This document shows, one piece after another, positions 43,032 through 50,826 of a stretch of DNA of 64,000 nt. The stretch spans positions 1,240,001 through 1,304,000 of the forward strand of contig NZ_CP054212.1 in the NCBI RefSeq assembly GCF_013285385.1. The letters run 5' to 3'. A program made the translations under genes and the position numbers. Numbering within the stretch: position 1 is the first letter of the stretch; each line of letters starts with the position of its first letter. The notes beneath the pieces are model-generated. The model was not told the origin of the DNA. It searched no databases and was given only the letters and a program-made list of their open reading frames with translations. The DNA is from Paramixta manurensis (GTDB lineage: Bacteria > Pseudomonadota > Gammaproteobacteria > Enterobacterales > Enterobacteriaceae).

Positions 43032-44345
43032 TTACTTGATGTAACCCGCTTTGGTCATTTCGCGCGTCGTCAGGCTCTGAGCCGACTGTAGCACCTGATC
43101 GAGCTTAAGCTGCCCTGCGACGGCTGCCGAAAACTGCTGACCCACTGCGGTACCGATCGCCTGGAACTCTGGGATCGAAACAAACTGAGAGCCAGTGTAA
43201 GGCGTTTTCTGCACGGAAGGCTGGTCAGGCGTTACTGCGTCAATCGACTGCAACGTCAACTTAGCGAAAGGCGCGGCCTTCTGGTAGTTGGCATTGTTAT
43301 ACAGCGAAGTACGCGTACCCGGAGGGGCTGCACGCCAGCCTTGCTGTTTCGCAACCAAGTCGGTGTACTCTTTCGAGGTAGCCCAGGCGACAAATTCAGT
43401 GGCCGCTTTGGCTTTCTTGGTGGATGCAGGAATAGCAAGGTTCCAGGACCAGAGCCAGTTGCCATGGTTGTTAACGCCTTCTTTGTTCGGGAATTGTGCG
43501 AAGCCGACGTTATCAGCCACTTTCGATTCTTTCGGATCGGTCACGAAGCCAGCGCCCACCGTAGAGTCGATCCAGATGCCGCATTTACCTTGCTGGAATA
43601 GCGCGAGGTTTTCATTGAAACCGTTGGATGAGGCACCGGGAGGGCCGTATTTGGTGAGTGCCGAAACATAGTCGGTGAGCGCCGCTTTCCACTCCGGTTT
43701 GTCGAACTCCGGCTTCCAGTTCATATCAAACCATGCCGCGCCGTAACTGTTCGCCATCGCCGTCAGGAAGGCGATATTCTCGCCCCAGCCCGCCTTGCCG
43801 CGCAAACAGATGCCGTAAACACCGTTTGACTTATCGGTCATCGCCTTGGCGGCAGTAAAGATCTGCGTCCATGTCGGTTGTTCCGGGATGTTGACACCCG
43901 CTTTTTTCGCCAGATCGGTCCGGTACATCACCATGGCCGATTCGCCATAGAAAGGAGCGGCATAGAGCTTGTTATTGACCGTCAAAGCCTTACTTACCGC
44001 AGGCAAAATGTCCTTGGCATCATAGTCTGCTGGCATATTATCGAGCGGCAGAAGCCAGTTCTGCTTGGCCCAAATTGGCACCTCATAGTTGCCGATAGTG
44101 ACCACATCATACTGGCCGCCTTTGGTGGCGATATCGGTGGTCACGCGCTGACGCAGAATATTTTCCTCTAACGTCACCCAATTTAGCTTGATATCCGGAT
44201 GCTTCGCCGTGAAATCGCTAGTCAGCTTCTGCATCCGAATCATATCGCCATTGTTCACGGTGGCGATGGTGAGCGTGGTTTCAGCGAATGCCGGTACCGA
44301 CAGCGCACAAATCACGGAGGCCCCTAAAAGGACACGCAAATTCAT
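43032..44345 (-). CDS. Polyol ABC transporter periplasmic binding protein
   Basis: The 437-residue precursor has a cleavable signal peptide (MNLRVLLGASVICALSVPAF, cut near AFA-ETT) and a group-1 extracellular solute-binding domain with WLLPLDNMPADYDAKDI and APFYGESAMVMYRTDLAKK, typical of the SmoE/MtlE family that binds mannitol, sorbitol or arabinitol. It follows dalD after 160 bases on the same strand and has an AGGAG SD. Substrate is inferred from the neighbouring arabinitol dehydrogenase. Confidence 0.85.
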   Translation of the reverse strand: MNLRVLLGASVICALSVPAFAETTLTIATVNNGDMIRMQKLTSDFTAKHPDIKLNWVTLEENILRQRVTTDIATKGGQYDVVTIGNYEVPIWAKQNWLLPLDNMPADYDAKDILPAVSKALTVNNKLYAAPFYGESAMVMYRTDLAKKAGVNIPEQPTWTQIFTAAKAMTDKSNGVYGICLRGKAGWGENIAFLTAMANSYGAAWFDMNWKPEFDKPEWKAALTDYVSALTKYGPPGASSNGFNENLALFQQGKCGIWIDSTVGAGFVTDPKESKVADNVGFAQFPNKEGVNNHGNWLWSWNLAIPASTKKAKAATEFVAWATSKEYTDLVAKQQGWRAAPPGTRTSLYNNANYQKAAPFAKLTLQSIDAVTPDQPSVQKTPYTGSQFVSIPEFQAIGTAVGQQFSAAVAGQLKLDQVLQSAQSLTTREMTKAGYIK

Positions 44346-44505
44346 AGTTTACTCTCCTAAAATAGTTTCCGCATTATGCGGCTTTTGCCCGCTCTTATGG
44401 CAAATACTCACGATCGGTCATAAGTTTGTCAAATGCATTTTTTGTAAAGTGGAACGCTTATCACATGCTGGTTTTTCGAGCATTTCATCTTTCCAGGCTC
44501 CGGTA
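44346..44505 (-). promoter_or_regulatory. Gap between dalD and the transporter genes with a repeat of the upstream motif
   Basis: The motif GCAAATACTCAC at 44400-44411 matches GCAAGTATTCAC upstream of dalD (45947-45958) at 10 of 12 positions. This may be a second regulator site giving the transporter its own control. No gene is present in these 160 bases. Confidence 0.35.
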
Positions 44506-45894
44506 TTAGGAGGGCTGATGTGCGGTAACCCACGCGTCCATATCCTGCACCGTAGTGCGCAGCAGATCGCTAAAACGCGCATCCTGTGCCAGCGGCCCGA
44601 ACAACGTTTCATCGGTGGTAAATTGCGTCAACGCATCGTCAGACGCCATCATCCGATGGAGCGCATCAACATCCATGGCGCCGTCCTGATATTCATACGG
44701 TAATTCGCCGCGATGCCAGCGTTGCAAAAACAGGAAGAACAGCGCGGGCAGTACCGCCGTGGCGCGCGGTTCATCGCCGCGTGCATAACATTCGGTCAGG
44801 GTAGGCGTAATAAAGCCGGGGATTTTCGACAGGCCATCGGCGGCCACCCGCTGGTTGGTATCCTGAATATAAGGGTTGCCAAAGCGCGACAGGACCACAT
44901 CACGATAAGCTGCCAGATCCAACGGGCTCGGCGTCAGCGAAGGGATCACATCTTGCGTGACATACTCCCAAGCCAACTGTTTAATCGCCTCGGTTTGGGT
45001 GCTCTCATGGATATAAGATTGCCCAATCAGCGTACCAGCCCAGGCGATACAACTATGGCTGGCGTTAAGGATGCGGATTTTAGCCTCTTCCCACGGTAAT
45101 ACCGACGTCACCATTTCGACGTCCACCTTTTCCAGCGCCGGGCGGCCATTGATAAAATCGTCCTCAATGACCCATTGAATAAACGCTTCGCCCATCACCG
45201 GCACGGCGTCATTGACGCCGGTTTCCGCCAGTACACGTGTGGCGATATCTGCGGTGGGGCGCGGAGTAATGCGGTCAACCATGGTGTTTGGCGAGGTCGT
45301 ATTAGCGCTCACCCATTCGTGTAATTCCGTCTGGCCGCTCAATTGCAGGAAGGTGAGGAAACCATGGCGAAAGCGCTCCCCGTTGTGGCGCAGGTTATCG
45401 CAGCTTAGCAACGTTACGGGCGCCCCATGTTGTGCCACCCGCTGGCGTAAAATTCGCGCCAATGCGCCGTAGATGGTGCGCGCATCGCCGGACAGATCCG
45501 CCTGAATATCCGGATGCCGCGGATCCAACTGATGATCGGTATCCAGATAGTAACCACCTTCCGTTACGGTGAAGGCGATAACTTTAGTGTTCTTGTCCGT
45601 CCCTTGCTCTATCAGCGCGGTTAGATCCTCATCCCAGGGCAGTACTTTTTTAATCGAGGTGATGGTTTCCCAGGCGCGCTCGCCTTCCGGGGTAACGGTT
45701 TCCAATGTGTATTGACCGTTCTGTTTCGCCAGACCGGCTAACAACGCGCTGGCATCATTGCGAATGTTCCCTAAGGCGATATGCCAGCTCTCATCTCCCT
45801 GTTGCAGCAAACGATGCAGATACCAGGCTTGATGTGCACGATGGAAAGAACCCGCCCCCAGGTGCATCCAGTAACACGGTGTAGAAGTCGTCAT
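44506..45894 (-). CDS. dalD: D-arabinitol 4-dehydrogenase (polyol-specific long-chain dehydrogenase)
   Basis: The 462-residue enzyme oxidises D-arabinitol to D-xylulose with NAD+. It belongs to the polyol-specific long-chain dehydrogenase family: N-terminal Rossmann segment WMHLGAGSFHRAHQAWYLHR, the catalytic lysine region EEAKIRILNASHSCIAWAG and NTMVDRITPRPTADI. By remembered sequence it is closer to Klebsiella DalD than to mannitol dehydrogenase MtlK/MtlD, in particular FIQWVIEDDFINGRPALEKV and VVLSRFGNPYIQDTNQRVAA. First gene of an operon with the ABC importer; divergent from a DalR-like regulator. No xylulokinase gene is present here. Confidence 0.78.
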   Translation of the reverse strand: MTTSTPCYWMHLGAGSFHRAHQAWYLHRLLQQGDESWHIALGNIRNDASALLAGLAKQNGQYTLETVTPEGERAWETITSIKKVLPWDEDLTALIEQGTDKNTKVIAFTVTEGGYYLDTDHQLDPRHPDIQADLSGDARTIYGALARILRQRVAQHGAPVTLLSCDNLRHNGERFRHGFLTFLQLSGQTELHEWVSANTTSPNTMVDRITPRPTADIATRVLAETGVNDAVPVMGEAFIQWVIEDDFINGRPALEKVDVEMVTSVLPWEEAKIRILNASHSCIAWAGTLIGQSYIHESTQTEAIKQLAWEYVTQDVIPSLTPSPLDLAAYRDVVLSRFGNPYIQDTNQRVAADGLSKIPGFITPTLTECYARGDEPRATAVLPALFFLFLQRWHRGELPYEYQDGAMDVDALHRMMASDDALTQFTTDETLFGPLAQDARFSDLLRTTVQDMDAWVTAHQPS

Positions 45895-45924
45895 AACGCA
45901 TTATCCTCAGAGTGAAGAATGAAC

Positions 45925-45989
45925 TGGGCAAATATTTAAATCACGAGCAAGTATTCACAAAATATTAACTGAGCATTTGCCCGAAATAT
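45925..45989. promoter_or_regulatory. Candidate operator cluster of the DalR-like regulator
   Basis: In the divergent dalD/dalR region the related elements TGGGCAAATATTT (45925-45937), GAGCAAGTATTC (45945-45956) and, on the other strand, GAGCATTTGCCC (45971-45982) form direct and inverted repeats of GGGCAAAT. This arrangement suits an oligomeric SorC-family regulator. Inference only. Confidence 0.4.
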
Positions 45990-46084
45990 CAGCAATAAAT
46001 CACAATTTAGAGATGTCGATTCAAGTTGAAGAGAAACTTTATCGTTATAATGGCGTGCAAACAGACTATGGGCTTAGAGGCAGC

Positions 46085-47035
46085 ATGGTTAAAAATCTTA
46101 AAAAACATGAGCTTGCAGCCAGAGCGGCATGGATGTACTACATTGGCGGGCTGACACAGCATCAAATTGCCGAAGTGTTAGGTGTGTCACGGCAAGTCGC
46201 CCAGCGCCTGGTTGCTGCCGCCACCGGGCTGGAGCTGGTGCATGTTAATATCCATCACGAAGTGGCGGAGTGTTCGTTGCTGGCGTCGCAGCTTGCTCAA
46301 CGCTTTGGGCTGAGGCGTTGCCAGGTTGTGCCTTCCGCCGGGCTACCGGCTGAAGCGATCAACCGCATGATTGCCGTCACTGCCGCAGAAGAAATGGCGT
46401 TATTCATTAATAAGGAAGAAGCCCAAATTATTGCACTCGGTTCTGGCCGCACGTTGAGCCAGGCAGTGAAAGAAATGGCGGAAATAAGCCGTCCGCAACA
46501 CAGTTGTCTGTCGCTGATTGGCGCCATTGCCTCTGATGGTTCCTGTACCCATTATGATGTACCGCTCAGCATGGCGGAAAAAACCTCCAGCAAATACTTT
46601 ATCTTGCCGGCTCCGCTGTTCGCCGATAGCCCGCAGGATCGGGAGGTCTGGTGTAACCACCGGATCTATAAATTGCTATACAACAAGGCCAGGCTGGCGG
46701 ACGTTTCCTTCTGCGGCATTGGCCAGGTAGCTCCCCAATGCCCGCTGCATACGGATGGCTTTATCACCTCTGCGGATGTGGAACGCCTGGTCTCGGCTGG
46801 AGCCGTGGCGGAGATCATTGGACATTTTATCGATCAGGATGGCGCGCCGGTTTCCGATCGGTTGGATGGGCGCCGCACCAGCCTCCCGGTGACCCCAGCG
46901 CCAGACCGGCAATTCACCGCCTTTGTCGGCGGCCCGGAAAAATTCCAGGCGGTTCAGGCGGTATTACGCGGTAAATGGATCAACGGGCTGGTTACCGATG
47001 AGGAGACAGCGCAACGGCTGTTACTTAATCCTTGA
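46085..47035 (+). CDS. SorC/DeoR-family sugar-binding transcriptional regulator (DalR-like)
   Basis: The 316-residue protein starts at ATG 46085 after TAGAGG (MVKNLKKHELAARAAWMYYI); longer in-frame starts upstream overlap the putative operators. The N-terminal HTH is in GLTQHQIAEVLGVSRQVAQR, and the C-terminal sugar-isomerase-like effector domain has SGRTLSQAVKEMAE and DVSFCGIGQV. The family responds to phosphorylated or free sugars; divergence from dalD suggests it controls arabinitol use, as DalR does in Klebsiella. Confidence 0.8.
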   Translation: MVKNLKKHELAARAAWMYYIGGLTQHQIAEVLGVSRQVAQRLVAAATGLELVHVNIHHEVAECSLLASQLAQRFGLRRCQVVPSAGLPAEAINRMIAVTAAEEMALFINKEEAQIIALGSGRTLSQAVKEMAEISRPQHSCLSLIGAIASDGSCTHYDVPLSMAEKTSSKYFILPAPLFADSPQDREVWCNHRIYKLLYNKARLADVSFCGIGQVAPQCPLHTDGFITSADVERLVSAGAVAEIIGHFIDQDGAPVSDRLDGRRTSLPVTPAPDRQFTAFVGGPEKFQAVQAVLRGKWINGLVTDEETAQRLLLNP

Positions 47036-47112
47036 TGGTAGGTAATGAGCAAGAAGAGATGCCATGAACAACCGCGCATCGTTCTGATCGTACCGGCTTT
47101 GCTGTTTACCCT

Positions 47113-48534
47113 TTAAACCACACTCCGTTTGGCGGGGCGTTCCGTGCCATTTAATGCCAGCCATAAAGGCTTGAGGCTGATTAGTGCGCGCTCCAGTTCA
47201 ATGTGCTCCAGCGAAAAGGGCATCCGTAAATAGCGGTCAAACGCGCCAGAAAGCCCAAAACGTGTTCCTGCCCCTAAATGGATGCCAATGCTTTCTGCCC
47301 GCACGGCAAACTGCGTTGCCAGCATCTCAGGTAACTCGACCCAGAACGAAAGCCCACCGGAAGGCGGCTGAAAATGCCAGGCGGGGAAATGTTCACGCAT
47401 TAATGCGGCGCAATGGTCGCGTCGCTGCGCAAGCATTTGTCTGCGGGCCGGTAAAAATGTTTGTTGGTTCTGCATCAACCATAAAGTGGCTAACTGTTCC
47501 AGTAAAGGAGAGCCTAAATCGAGGGTATCGCGGGTTTGGGTCAGCGCGGCAATGGTGCGTGTAGAGGCGCGGATCCAGCCCAGACGCAGCCCGCCCCAGA
47601 AGCTTTTCCCCGCTGAACCTAGCGTAATTACCGTGGCTTGTGTAGCAAACGCGGCCAGCGGCGGCGGGGGAGGAGCTTCATACCAGAGGTCGACCATGGT
47701 TTCATCCACCACTAACGAAGTTCGGGTGCGAGCGGCAATGGCAGTAATGGCGGCGCGGGTGGCGCTATCCATACACCGCCCGGTTGGGTTATGAAAATCC
47801 GGCATCAGATAGGCAAGCCGTGGCGCGGTTTGAGCAAGGGTGGCGGCAAAACCGTCAATATCCCAGCCGGTTTGCGGCATTGATACCCCGACCGGCCTGC
47901 ATGATGCGCCCTGGATGGCGGCAATCGCCAATGGATAGGTTGGGTGATCGACCACCACGCGATCGCCGGGGCCGGTCAGCATCCGCAGCACCAGCGCTAA
48001 TCCGCTAACGGCACCATTTACGATCATCACTTCATCGGGATTGGTGGGTAAACCACGGGCGGTATACCGCTCGGCAATCGCTTCGCGCAGTGCCAACAGC
48101 CCGAGTTGATTATAACCGGTATGCGCCAGATGGGGCGCTATCGCGGCCAACGCGTGAGTATAAGCTTGATGAATTTCCGGACCAGCGCTGAGGGCGGCAG
48201 TCGAAAGATCCAGTGACGCGCATGGAGTACTCAGCGTGGGAATAGGACGGCTACCCGGAAGTGTCACTCGTGAACCGCTGCCGTGACGGCTTTCCAGATA
48301 GCCTTCATCACGCAACTGCGCCAGTGCGCTCACAATGGTGGTACGGCTCACTGCCAGCGTCGATGCCAGTTCCCGTTCGCCAGGTAGCCGCGTATCTTGC
48401 GCCAGTCTGCCATCAAGGATCAACAAACGTAGCGCGTCAGCCAACTGCCGCCATAGCGGCGCGCGCGACGCAGATTGTTGCCAATGCCCTAACAGACGCA
48501 GTAAAGACTGACTTCCTAAGCGACGGGATGACAT
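47113..48534 (-). CDS. MocR-family PLP-dependent transcriptional regulator (YczR-like)
   Basis: A GntR-type winged helix (GERELASTLAVSRTTIVSAL, residues about 50-90) is fused to an aminotransferase-like domain with the PLP lysine in TLGSAGKSFWGGLRLGW and the substrate segment YLMPDFHNPTGRCMD. MocR regulators bind PLP or an amino-acid adduct. The start at 48534 gives 473 residues; an in-frame ATG at 48570 would add 12. It is divergent from a YczE-family gene, the arrangement typical of the YczR subgroup, so it probably controls that neighbour. Confidence 0.85.
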   Translation of the reverse strand: MSSRRLGSQSLLRLLGHWQQSASRAPLWRQLADALRLLILDGRLAQDTRLPGERELASTLAVSRTTIVSALAQLRDEGYLESRHGSGSRVTLPGSRPIPTLSTPCASLDLSTAALSAGPEIHQAYTHALAAIAPHLAHTGYNQLGLLALREAIAERYTARGLPTNPDEVMIVNGAVSGLALVLRMLTGPGDRVVVDHPTYPLAIAAIQGASCRPVGVSMPQTGWDIDGFAATLAQTAPRLAYLMPDFHNPTGRCMDSATRAAITAIAARTRTSLVVDETMVDLWYEAPPPPPLAAFATQATVITLGSAGKSFWGGLRLGWIRASTRTIAALTQTRDTLDLGSPLLEQLATLWLMQNQQTFLPARRQMLAQRRDHCAALMREHFPAWHFQPPSGGLSFWVELPEMLATQFAVRAESIGIHLGAGTRFGLSGAFDRYLRMPFSLEHIELERALISLKPLWLALNGTERPAKRSVV

Positions 48535-48618
48535 ATGCAGTCCACTATTTGAAAACTGGATATTAATCATAATGCCATTTCCGGTGAAGATAAAAGCCTT
48601 AGCAGCCGGAGAACCACC

Positions 48619-49230
48619 ATGTTATATCGATTACTGCAACTCTATATTGGTTTAAGCCTGTACGGTATTTCCACCGCGATGTTTGTGCGTGCGGATTTGG
48701 GAACTGACCCATGGAATGTGTTTCATCTGGGGCTGGCTAATTTACTGTCGATGAATATCGGGGCGGTAATTATCCTTACCGGCGCAGTAGTGCTACTACT
48801 GTGGATCCCATTACGTCAGCGTCCGGGGTTTGGCACGGTGAGTAACGTCATTATGATTGGGGTTGCCGCCGATGCCGGATTGGCGTTGATTCCGTCCGTA
48901 GAGGCGTTGGTGGCGCGCAGCGCACTTCTGGTTTCGGCAATCGTCGTGAATGCCATTGCCACCGGAATGTATATCGGCGCGGGTTTTGGCGCCGGGCCGC
49001 GTGATGGTCTAATGACCGGCATCAATGCTCGCACTGGCTGGTCGGTGCGTAACGTACGCACAGCGATCGAGATTTCGGTGCTGTTGATTGGCTGGTCATT
49101 AGGGGGAACATTTGGCGTCGGCACGGTATTGTACGCGCTGACTATTGGTCCGCTGATTCAGCTTTGTTTGCCATGGTTTCGTCAAAAGCCGAAGAAAAAT
49201 AGTAAGCCACGGGCAGAGCGTGTGGTTTGA
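48619..49230 (+). CDS. YczE/YitT-family integral membrane protein
   Basis: The 203-residue protein has about five or six hydrophobic helices and the family motif MFVRADLGTDPWNVFHLGL near the N-terminus with the repeat-like ATGMYIGAGFGAGPRDGLMTG in the second half. It begins after GGAGAA. YczE homologues are membrane proteins without a firm function (a role in 4'-phosphopantetheinyl-dependent synthesis has been discussed for Bacillus). It is controlled, by inference, by the divergent MocR regulator. The basic tail ends KPKKNSKPRAERVV. Confidence 0.85.
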   Translation: MLYRLLQLYIGLSLYGISTAMFVRADLGTDPWNVFHLGLANLLSMNIGAVIILTGAVVLLLWIPLRQRPGFGTVSNVIMIGVAADAGLALIPSVEALVARSALLVSAIVVNAIATGMYIGAGFGAGPRDGLMTGINARTGWSVRNVRTAIEISVLLIGWSLGGTFGVGTVLYALTIGPLIQLCLPWFRQKPKKNSKPRAERVV

Positions 49231-49258
49231 TTCCGCGCGACTGCCGGTACCCTTAAAA

Positions 49259-49477
49259 TTAACGTACGTATTTCCAAACGGAAACCGGCACTTTGTCATA
49301 CAGCTTATTCATGGTTAATTCTGCTAATCTATGATCGGCGGCGGAATAAAAAACGGCCAATTCATCATCGGATAATTCGTATTTATTTTTTTCAATAACC
49401 CGCTCCAGGGTATCGATGGAGCGGCAACGTCTTAAGCGCATCAGATAATCAGTTTTCGTTAGGATTTTATCAGTCAT
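49259..49477 (-). CDS. hha: Haemolysin-expression modulating protein Hha
   Basis: Hha is a small partner of H-NS that helps silence horizontally acquired genes. The start at 49477 gives MTDKILTKTDYLMRLRRC and 72 residues, with near identity to E. coli Hha through KNKYELSDDELAVFYSAADH and the end DKVPVSVWKYVR. It lies 29 bases downstream of tomB, with which it forms a toxin-antitoxin-like pair (Hha as toxin). Confidence 0.97.
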   Translation of the reverse strand: MTDKILTKTDYLMRLRRCRSIDTLERVIEKNKYELSDDELAVFYSAADHRLAELTMNKLYDKVPVSVWKYVR

Positions 49478-49506
49478 TGTTAAACCATAATAAAAATAAT
49501 GAGTTG

Positions 49507-49887
49507 CTAAAATGAGTGGCTGGGTTGCTGCGGCAACTGAGCGCATTCTTCCGCGAACATGTTAAACAAACGTTTTGCCGATCTCTGCCAGCGTTGTAAG
49601 TCTTGCGCATTAATACCGTAATTACTGAACAGCATAAAAGTGTCGTCAAGATACTCATCAATCTGGCTGACGAGTTCGCCATCTTCAATATGTTTAATTT
49701 TGTAATTCATCGTGAAAGACGCGATGTGTTCAATCAATTCATTTAGCTGTAGGTTTATGGCGGAAGTAGGGTCGTTGACCCAGCCATGGTGGCTGTCACC
49801 CAACGTTGCCATGCTTTCGTCATACAGATTTTCACACAAGAATTTCATTTGGGCAATATCATGCCTTTTTGGCGAGTATTCGTCCAT
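49507..49887 (-). CDS. tomB: Hha toxicity modulator / antitoxin TomB
   Basis: TomB (YbaJ) counters Hha by oxidising or binding it. The start at 49887 after GGGGAAAGAG gives MDEYSPKRHDIAQMKFLC and 126 residues (E. coli 124); the core WVNDPTSAINLQLNELIEHI and QIDEYLDDTFMLFSNYGI is conserved, while the C-terminus (FAEECAQLPQQPSHSF) is diverged. The cysteine implicated in Hha oxidation lies in this tail in E. coli; here a cysteine is present in EECAQL. First gene of tomB-hha. Confidence 0.95.
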   Translation of the reverse strand: MDEYSPKRHDIAQMKFLCENLYDESMATLGDSHHGWVNDPTSAINLQLNELIEHIASFTMNYKIKHIEDGELVSQIDEYLDDTFMLFSNYGINAQDLQRWQRSAKRLFNMFAEECAQLPQQPSHSF

Positions 49888-50037
49888 CTCTTTCCCCTCC
49901 ATAGCATACGCACGGGCCGATATGCGGCATAGCTAAAGTGATGTGGCCTGGAAGCGATTATTAATACGTACTTTATCGATCGGACAGTTTTAATATAACG
50001 CAGGTTAATTCATATTGCGTGCTCAAATTACTAAAAA

Positions 50038-50391
50038 TTACAATTCATCCGCGGTTGACGGGCGTTCATCGTTAATCAGCTCGAAAACTAACGCGCCGGG
50101 AATAATCTTAAACTCTACTGTTTCTTGCGCGGTTTCGGTTGCATTGATATCAAGACAAGCGTTGAAAACGTTCCATTCAAAACTATAGAGCATCTTATAT
50201 CGCTCAGCCTCAATAGATTCGATAGTTATAATTTTAAGAGAGTGGGGAACTAACAACGCATTTTGTGAATACCAGTGAAGGTTTCCAGTTAATGCGTTTT
50301 CTAATTTGGGAATATTCTGTCGAATTATTTCCCTTAATTTTAGTGGGTCTGCTTCATTTTGCAAAATAGAACAGGGGACAAGTTTGCGCAT
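50038..50391 (-). CDS. Hypothetical protein, AT-rich
   Basis: The 117-residue product starts at ATG 50391 after a well-placed GAGG, which favours this start over one 33 bases upstream. It begins MRKLVPCSILQNEADPLKLR and ends acidic (INDERPSTADEL). No signal peptide, membrane segment or recognised motif is seen; the predicted mix of strands (SLKIITIESIEAERYKMLYS) suggests a small soluble domain. It lies between tomB and the zinc locus in AT-rich DNA. Function not known. Confidence 0.6.
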   Translation of the reverse strand: MRKLVPCSILQNEADPLKLREIIRQNIPKLENALTGNLHWYSQNALLVPHSLKIITIESIEAERYKMLYSFEWNVFNACLDINATETAQETVEFKIIPGALVFELINDERPSTADEL

Positions 50392-50653
50392 TTTTACCTC
50401 AAAGGGTTCATTGTCGTTAATCACAAAGTGGTGTTATCCCAATGGCTTTACAAGGGGTAAAAAAAGCTATGTTAGTTATCTAGGTGATTTTTCGGGATAT
50501 TATCTCTATCAGCCGTGGCTTAAGGTGGCGCAGTGTTGCATTCATCTCATTAAAACCATTAACTGGAAAAACTAATCAATTAAATGATTGTTTTGTCATA
50601 CCTCGAAACACTTTAATCACGGCCATCTACACGCCAGGTCACAATAGTATGTG
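50392..50653. other. Gene-free region upstream of the zinc locus
   Basis: About 260 AT-rich bases between the hypothetical gene and the Zur box. Short open frames exist but lack SD sequences and family features. It probably holds promoter sequences for both sides. Confidence 0.5.
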
Positions 50654-50669
50654 TTATGTTATAACATAA
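50654..50669. promoter_or_regulatory. Zur box upstream of the zinc ABC importer operon
   Basis: The perfect 16-bp palindrome TTATGTTATAACATAA matches the core of enterobacterial Zur operators (ATGTTATAACAT). It ends 10 bases before the first ATG of the operon and overlaps a possible -10 (CATAAT 50665-50670), so Zur-Zn would block RNA polymerase. Confidence 0.8.
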
Positions 50670-50679
50670 TTCACATTCA

Positions 50680-50826
50680 ATGATAAATGACGCTATGCTT
50701 TTTTCCCACTCGTTTTCCCAACCTAAAGCCACTCTCTATACCTTATCGGCCGCGGCCCGCCTGGCTTGCTGCGTTCCGCCGATCATGCTACTCGCTGTAT
50801 TAGTTTGGTGGGCAGCAGCGTCATGA
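50680..50826 (+). CDS. Putative 48-residue membrane microprotein, first gene of the zinc-import operon
   Basis: An open frame from ATG 50680 (second ATG at 50695) encodes 48 residues with a polar N-terminus (LFSHSFSQPKATLY) and a hydrophobic C-terminal half (CCVPPIMLLAVLVWWAAAS) long enough for one membrane helix. Its TGA overlaps the ATG of the ATPase gene (ATGA at 50823-50826), the same coupling seen between the ATPase and permease. It begins directly behind the Zur box. SD is weak. I do not recognise a family; it may be an accessory subunit of the importer or only a leader peptide for coupling. Confidence 0.5.
   Translation: MINDAMLFSHSFSQPKATLYTLSAAARLACCVPPIMLLAVLVWWAAAS

Noticed and set aside
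44506..45894. Mannitol 2-dehydrogenase (MtlK) as the name of the dehydrogenase
   Set aside because: Conserved segments resemble Klebsiella DalD more closely, and the divergent SorC regulator fits the dal arrangement; mannitol cannot be excluded as an additional substrate.
50654..50669. Fur box reading of the palindrome
   Set aside because: The sequence matches the Zur core ATGTTATAACAT better than the Fur consensus GATAATGATAATCATTATC, and a second copy controls the zinc-linked rpmE2.
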